DNA from: Ailurus styani
Taxonomy: Eukaryota; Chordata; Mammalia; Carnivora; Ailuridae
DNA: 64,000 nucleotides
Reading direction: 5' to 3'
Assembly: GCA_002007465.1 (NCBI GenBank)
Contig: LNAC01000162.1
Span: 1,542,137-1,606,136, forward strand
Shown here: piece after piece, positions 56,985 to 64,000 of the stretch
How positions within the stretch are numbered: the first letter of the stretch is position 1
How the letters are laid out: every line of letters starts with the position of its first letter
Notes under the pieces: model-generated
The model's database searches: none
What the model was told of the DNA's origin: nothing
What the model saw: the letters and a program-made list of their open reading frames with translations, nothing else
Program-made: the position numbers and the translations under genes

Positions 56985-57170
56985 GGGCTCCTGGGTGGCT
57001 CAGTGGGTTAAGCCTCTGCCTTCGGCTCAGGTCATGATCTCAGGGTCCTGGGATCGAGCCCCGCATTGGGCTCTCTGCTCAGCGGAGAGCCTGCTTCCTC
57101 CTCTCTCTGCCTGCCTCTCTGCCTACTTGTGAACTCTCTCCCTCTGTCAAATAAGTAAGTAAAATCTTAA
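56985..57170 (+). mobile_element. CAN-SINE, young type
   Basis: Near-consensus head and tail. Target duplication 'aaaaatctatccca' at 56971-56984 and 'aaaaatccatccca' at 57171-57184, differing at one base. Confidence 0.95.
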
Positions 57171-57359
57171 AAAAATCCATCCCAAACTGAGGTTTTATTG
57201 GAACAATTTTGATAAACTTTTCACATTAAAACATAGGAGTAAATATAGTAAGTTATTCCCTCGCTGTACAACAAATCCATTATTTCAAAATTTATAGATC
57301 TCCTGTTTCTCTTTAGTCCTCAATATCTCATCAGAGTCTACTCCCCAAAATTTCTGTAG

Positions 57360-57775
57360 TATTTATAACTGCTTTTACATAAAAATTGAATATATTTAAC
57401 ATATACAGCATGTTTTAGTATATATATATACATAGTGAAATTATTACAGTCAAACTAATTAGTCTACCCATCTTCTCAGGTAGTTACCATTTGTGTGTGC
57501 CCAGGTGTGATGAGAACACTTGAGATCTACTCTTGTAAACTTCCAGTATATAGTATGATATTAAGTATAGTAATTACATACCTTTGATCTCTGGAACTTA
57601 TTTCTTTTAAATAATTGTGGCTTTGTACTCTTTGACCAACATCTCATTCCCCCCCCACCCCGTAGCCACTGTTCTATTCTCTGCTTCTGTGAATTTGACT
57701 TCTTTAGATTCCACATATGTGATTGTGCAGTATTTTTCTTTCTGTGTCTGGCTTTTATCTTGTTTTCTCCTTCAC
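57360..57775 (-). mobile_element. Old L1 fragment, antisense
   Basis: The reversed L1 3' UTR phrases 'gtagccactgttctattctc', 'agattccacatatgtgattg' and 'ttaagtatagtaattacata' are recognisable. A C-run and TA repeats lie inside. No coding capacity. Confidence 0.7.
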
Positions 57776-57799
57776 ACTATGGTTCTCTTTTGCCTGCCT

Positions 57800-57910
57800 T
57801 ATCCTATCAGAATGGAAATTCCAGTGGGAAAGGGACCTTTCTGACTTCAATACCTCACCCTATGCCTGGCACACAGGTCTCAAAATTACCTCCTGTTTGA
57901 ATGAATGCAT
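57800..57910 (+). mobile_element. L2 3' end fragment
   Basis: 'tggaaattccagtgggaaag', 'ccctatgcctggcacacagg' and 'ttgaatgaatg' match the L2 3' end. Confidence 0.6.
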
Positions 57911-60900
57911 AATTTTAAAAATGGCAAAACTTGAAAGTATATGTGCAAAAGAAAAAAAATTAGAAAGTGTGTATTTTGCAGGTTAATCTTTACTCAAGGC
58001 TTAGAGCCATATAGGCTTCCAACTCTTCTGTTCAAGTGTGGAACAAGTATTCCACCTTTGTTGTTTGTCATATGCATGGTTATTCTAAAGCTTTAGATAA
58101 ATCCAACTTATGTGTGGTTTGAGTTGATAGAGAATAAAAGAATCAAAGAATATTTGTAAGATGATAGACTTTAATTTACATAATTTCTACCCACTAATTT
58201 TCCATCCATGTATTTTTGGTGGGGTTTCCTGCTGTCCAACTGAGTTGGATAGATCATCCACCAGTAACTAATTTGTGAGTGTGATATAGCACAATTACAT
58301 ACTCATAAGTATGCTGAAGAATGCAAACACTGTTGAGTAACTAATATTCTATTACCCAGCAACCATTGGTGTGACACCCTCCTGTAAGCCCCTAAAAAAA
58401 AGTGGATTCTAACTTACCAAAGCTATGCTACCAAATAAAACAGAGTATTTACTGTTGCAGTATATCCTGGGACTCAATGCTTTTCTTAATAGGAATGACA
58501 GTGACAGTCCCTGAAATATGTGTCCCTTTCAGTATTTCCTAATTTAAGATTTAACATTCATTCAAGTGGACTTAGGAAGAGAAAAAGGAAGTCTAAAGGG
58601 TCTGATTCAGAGCAAGTAGTCAGGTTATTAAAATCTCTACACATTTATCTTTGCACACATTTAACTTAGCTTTAATCTCGGCAATAGCTTTGAAAAGTAT
58701 CTCTTAAGAGACTTTTAGTAACTTTTTAGAACCACTCTCTGGGTTTCTATAGCCACTTTAAAACTAAGGTGGCTTGGGGAAAAACTATCATTACTGAAAA
58801 GAAGCTTTTTTTAAGTGAAAATCTTTTTCTTTTCTTAATTTTATTCTTCAGCTATTTCCTTTAATGTGCTTACTGATATAATGCAGGATAATGTTGTTCC
58901 TAAGTTCTGAACATGTAGTTATGGACTGATAATTTCATAGGTTAGAACATTCGGTCAGAACGCTCATTAGATTAGCATGTCCTCTCTCCTTTTCTATAAT
59001 TTTTCATATATCCATATGTCTATCTAAACACAAAAGACAGTGGCTGCTCTCTGCTAAGAGATGAAATGGAAATCTCCATTACAATACATTGTCTCCTGTA
59101 TGAATGCTCTACATTTTCAGCTGTCTTCACTGTATTAACTGATGTCATCTTGTGGATTTTTAGCCTTGTCTAAACTGCTCTTGCAATGACAGTAATAATG
59201 AAAAGATACATCATGAGGAGCTGTTATTAATATATAGCACTAATTCATAAGATATTGTTTTGCCTAGCACTACCATATTACATGAAAAACTGCCCTATCA
59301 TGTTCATTTAATGTCAACATAGTCTATACATGGAGGAATATATTTTGAAAGGGAAGTTCGTTAACTCTTTTTAAAGTCTTATGAAAAGTGGTTTTGAAAT
59401 TACTATATATCACCAACCAAGCCATTACATAAATTTGCTTTTGTGAATGAAGATCAATCTGAGAAGCAAAAGTTTAATAATACAAAACGAATATGAATTA
59501 TTCAAAAAGGAGCAGCCATTTAATGTTTTCCTTTAATGAAAATGCTGATAATAAAATTGGAAACATCTTACCAATTTGGAGCTTTTTGCAGTTTTGTACT
59601 TCCCACTCATACAAGTATAACAAAATGCTCTGTAATAGGGAAAGAGCATGGAAATCACCATATTGAAACATACTGAATCAGTACATGTCTTTATCGGCTA
59701 GAATTTTTCTTGCTAATTGTATAGTTAAACATTTTACAGTCAAGGGATAGAAAGGGAGACAATGTAACCAAGTTTTATTAATCAGTAACTAATAGTAGAA
59801 GATGAAATGTTTAAGTTGTGTTAGGGACCCCAATGAAATGTGTAAAATGGTCATGGCCCTTAAGAAAATAATTTTTTTACTAAACCTGGCCCACTCTAAC
59901 AAGGCCACCACAAGGCCAGTTTTTAGCACCAGAATTCCTTGACTCTGTTTCCCACATCTCTGTCCACTATTTCTCACCTCTGGCTTTCCTGGTTTCTCCA
60001 CCTTCTAGTTCTTTAAAGTCTGCACATCAGATCACAGTCACTGCCCGCTCCTGTGATTTGGCAAAGTGGTTTCAATTAGTTATCTTTCCCAAGCTCAGCA
60101 CCCTGAACAGCATCATTTCCAGTGTCTACCTGGTGACTTTATGAACTCTAATCAGAGGCAAAAGGGAAGGTTGTCCCCCTCGTCGTCCTTTCAACTCCTC
60201 CCCATAAGCCCTCCTCACTCCAGCCACTTCTGTTCTCCCCTACTTGGTCCTAGATGGTCTTTGTTCATAAGCTAGAGAGGAACAAACAAATGCACCAAGT
60301 TCTCAGGGTGGTAGAGCTCGTTCTAAGGGTTGTGATTAAAGTAGAGGGCTATGTCAGGAGCATTCTCAGAATAAATAATGGGTAGATGTGTACTTGATTA
60401 GAGGCTGAGGAATTTCTGGTTACTCAAACACATAGTTTACTGTAGAGAAGAAATGTGTTATAACTCTCTGCAAATGTCATATGAGGCAAATGGGTAAAAG
60501 TTCTACAGAAGAAAAGGGCAAACAACAGGACTCCATTTCCATAAAAGTGCTATTTATGATATGTTTTACATTAAATGATATATTCAGTGTACAGCAAAAA
60601 ATTGACATCTAGCTCAGGTTGTGTCTGAGTAGAAAGAAGATTCAAGCAAACATTGTTTGATGAACTATGAGCCTAGATAATTTTCTAGTTCTAGCGCTTA
60701 GTGCAGACCTGATATGTAAAGAATACCTACCAAGTTAATAAGTGCTACATAAAAATAAAGGAATGAAAACAAGGTCGAAATCTAAGAAGAAAACTATAAT
60801 TTCAATAAGGTCATTGAAGATTATATTTTCCAAATAATAAAGAAATTACATAGAGCTCATTTAGATAATATAGCAAGAAAAAAATAATTTACGTAGGCAG

Positions 60901-62249
60901 AAATAAAGGCAGTCATAGTTTTAAAATCAAGGAGTTAAACTATAGAACTAGCTATAAAAATGAATGCAGGGATAATGTTCTTTTTAATCCTATGGGCAGA
61001 TTAACTGTAACTTTTATTTATTCTGTGTACTCTGAAAGCCTGAAATCTGAGGAGGTAAATTCAGTAAGTCTAAAGAATCTGTGAGTCACTAGAAAAGAAA
61101 AAAAAATCAAAGAGTAAGATGAATTTTGATTGGCCTAAGAGTCTGTATCTCTCAGAAGCCCTTTGAAAGAAATAACAATTATACTGTATACCCATCTCAA
61201 AGGCTCTGGCTTGTTGTAAAAATTTTTTAATTCAAGGAATATTTCTAAGTAACTAAAAAGATTATAACTTTATCAGTCTGGTAAATTCTGTCAGGAGTGA
61301 TTCATTTGCTATTTATTGTATTAGCTCATTTGCTATTCATTGCTATTTGTACTTTTATCATCATAACTTAGCATTAATTACCACAGCATTAAAATAAAAT
61401 GCCATTGTAATTCTATATCCAGGCCATAAATGTCTCAAAGTCACATCCATGCTTAACAGTTCATCTACCAAAGAGACGTCCATTTATACTTTAAAGACCT
61501 TTCCTATAAATTAATATCTTGATTATTTTTAGTTATCTCATGAATGTAGATATTAATATATTTTATACTTTTAAAAATTAGTTTAAAATTGCCATTCTAT
61601 CATCGAGAACCAAAATTTCATCATTAATTGAATCTTGGTGCTACAAGTAAGAGATTATAGTTTGCTTTTGGGGAGGAGCATTATCTTTTTCCCCCTGAAA
61701 CTCATTTAGTTAATTTATACTTGGTTAGAGAATAGAATTATCTTCTCCAGTGATATTTTCAATATGTTTAGAGGAGCTCTTAAGATTCAATCCTACTATA
61801 ATTCATCTCCATTTTATGACTACCTATTAAAAGCATGAAATTTAGTATATTCACTATTCCTCTTAAACCATTCTTTATTTTGGTCTCCATTTTCATTGCA
61901 AACATGATTAGTCAACATATTGCTTAACTTTTGCCTGACTCTAATCTTAATTCAATAATATAGCTCCACTATCAGATATAGGGATCTATATCATAGTAGG
62001 ACTTGCTTATTGAGATTCCCATTTTGTGAGTAATTCCTGGACCGTTCCATAACCTCTGGACTGGGGAAACCAAAAAGCACCATGTCACTGATGAATATCA
62101 GTTGGGCCAAGGGTCCAGATCCAGGAGAATTTGACTAGCAAACTCTTCCTACTGATCTCCACCCACTATTTAAAAGTGCTCTATTATGTAAACATTAACC
62201 ATCTCTCATTTTTCTGTTAGTAATTAATGAACTGTGGAGTACAAGTCAC
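57911..62249. other. No gene seen; unique-looking AT-rich sequence
   Basis: No SINE, L1 or LTR was recognised. A 69-codon ORF at 60066-60275 has no family resemblance. Confidence 0.45.
61306..61348. repeat. Imperfect 21-base tandem pair
   Basis: 'catttgctatttattg' and 'catttgctattcattg' repeated in tandem with short spacers. Confidence 0.6.
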
Positions 62250-62345
62250 CAACTTCCACTGTCAGAAGTTCTGATACATTGGTCTGGTGGGTAAGGTCCA
62301 GGAGCTGCATTTCTAACAATGCGTCCTGTAACACCAGTGCAGCTG
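62250..62345 (+). mobile_element. MER5A-like fragment
   Basis: 'gatacattggtctggtgggt' followed by 'aggagctgcatttctaacaa' corresponds to the MER5A middle region. Confidence 0.5.
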
Positions 62346-64000
62346 AGTAATGCTCACTAAATCAAGAAACATCCTAAAACTCTAGGAAACAAAAGTATTT
62401 TGCTGGAATAAAGCCATTTTATGAAGGTGTGCAAGTGAATCATAATTTAGTTCCTTATAAGACTAAACTACAGTTTGGTCACATTGCTCAAGCTTCCTAA
62501 GAGGCTAATAGGAAGACCTGCAGAAAGGCATGTGGTCCCAAATTAAAAACCTGATTTCTGAACCTGAAGAGAAATAGAGTTCAGAAGAATTCTTATAAAA
62601 GACCTGTCCCTTCATCTACTAAGTTACTTGGGCCTATCTAAAACTAGTTTTAAAACCCAGAAACGGACCAAGATTCAAGAAATGATTCTTTTCTACGACT
62701 CTAAACTTTTCCAAATAATTTTGAGGAAATGAAATATGCTTAAAGCTTTTAAGTATCAGTGATATTAATTGACAAATATTACAGCACTGTGGAGAACGTA
62801 GTGTGAAGACTTACACCAAGTGTGTGTGAATGCATTCGTCAATCCTGCCACCTCAATTTTAAGATGTGTTATCTGCTATGATTTACAGGTACAAGGACCT
62901 AAAGAGAAGACATCACCACTTCACACTATGAAATGGTCCAATTATACCCTGTTATCTGTATTAGCAATTGACAATTGCAGAGACATAAAGATATGAGTCT
63001 ACAGTTCTTCATTGTTAATTGATTTATGTGTGAATATGCTAATACAATCCTGATGTTGTTTTAAGGTTTCTAGTGAGATTGAACTTGAATATTTATTGTG
63101 ACCTAAAATATTTTAAAATAAGTTTGATAATCTACAGCTACTATTCTACATTTCCTGAAACATAAACCATGTTTAGCTAAGGCTAAATGTCTTCTTGAAG
63201 AAGTTAAAATAAAATTCTTACAGTCCAGCTAAGTTAGATGAGTAAATGTGGTAGGAAAGAAAAATCAATTCAGTAGGCACATAATAATTCATTTAATTTC
63301 TGGGAGAAGGTAAGTTACTGGCAATTTCTCCTTTTAAGAACTGGATAGATGTGGGCAGCAATTCAAGAGTTGACTGGTATATTCTAAAGCATTTTCCCCA
63401 AATAAACTATACATTTTAATGCATATGTGTGTGTGGCTATATACATATATAGGTATATGGATATTATATACCATATATGTATGTATATATATGTGTGTGT
63501 ATAGTCCAATCTATTGATCACTTTTATCTCCATGTGAGGCTATATGGATATATAACTATAATACAATATATAGTCATATTGATCATTTTATACCATTTTA
63601 TAGATCTTATAATCTTATATGGACCGTTAATAGTATCTTTCTTAAAATCTTGAGCCAGATTAGCCCCAAACACCAACCAAGACATAAAGCAAATTCACAC
63701 AAATTATTTTGGAATAAATATTACCAGATACTTTTAAAGCAGTGTTAGGAACAAGGTAATATTATGATCTGTTTTTCTCTCCTTTTTATGAAGAGATTTG
63801 ACTTCTTGAAGCCCACTAAGCAGAAAGGAGAAATAAAAGAATCAATTACTGCCTAAATGTTCTTTAAAAACATCTTTAAACTAATTTTTCCTTTGTGGAA
63901 TAATCCTTGAATTCAAAAGAACTAAACAATGAAACTGGCAATAGAAAGTATAATAATAATGTTGTTAGTAGCTGAAATTGTTTAATACCTATTTAGTGTT
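62346..64000. other. No gene seen; AT-rich
   Basis: Only the TG/TA simple repeat at about 63421-63600 stands out. Confidence 0.5.
63421..63505. repeat. TG/TA-rich simple repeat
   Basis: Mixed TG and TA repeats including 'atatatgtgtgtgtat'; followed by further TATA-rich sequence to about 63600. Confidence 0.85.

Noticed and set aside
57911..64000. SINE-free last 6 kb as a special insertion-protected region
   Set aside because: A longer SINE-free gap (29.1-41.4 kb) exists in the same window, so the absence is not unusual.

Overview
The window looks like a gene-poor stretch of a carnivoran nuclear genome, most likely a mustelid. Fifteen tRNA-Lys-type carnivore SINEs (CAN-SINEs) can be read, several with intact target-site duplications. 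The younger ones carry the 'cagtgggttaaagcctctgcc' head and '(aaat)n aaaatctt' tail that I associate with Mustelidae; the lineage is inference. Base composition, microsatellites and ancient mammalian repeats (MIR, L2, MER5A-like, MaLR-like LTRs, antisense L1 tails) all fit an intron or intergenic interval. There is no rRNA, tRNA gene, CRISPR array or bacterial-type gene.

Layout. 1-7.7 kb: ancient repeats (MIR, MER5A-like, a MaLR-like LTR with a GT/GA microsatellite, L2, a carnivore L1 3' end). 7.8-18.9 kb: four short plus-strand segments (7783-7892, 8841-8913, 16441-16526, 18796-18840), each with a splice acceptor, an open frame and mutually compatible phases. The last ends in a stop followed by AATAAA. 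They may be the 3' exons of an unidentified gene. 21.5-23.2 kb: old L1 in antisense with ORF2 C-terminal remnants. 25-31 kb: SINE cluster, a 50-base TC run, MLT1-like LTR and L2. 38.0-44.46 kb: a decayed class I (gammaretrovirus-like) endogenous provirus on the minus strand, with gag, RT, RNase H, integrase, an env remnant, a polypurine tract and one clear LTR. It is interrupted by three SINEs and an L1 tail. At its gag leader an N separates two nearly identical 191-base copies, probably an assembly error. 46-57 kb: further SINEs, MIR, L2 and another MLT1-like LTR. 57.9-64 kb: mostly AT-rich unique-looking sequence.

No genes are seen working together as a system. The only candidate host coding sequence is the exon series. 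The provirus is broken by stops, frameshifts and insertions.
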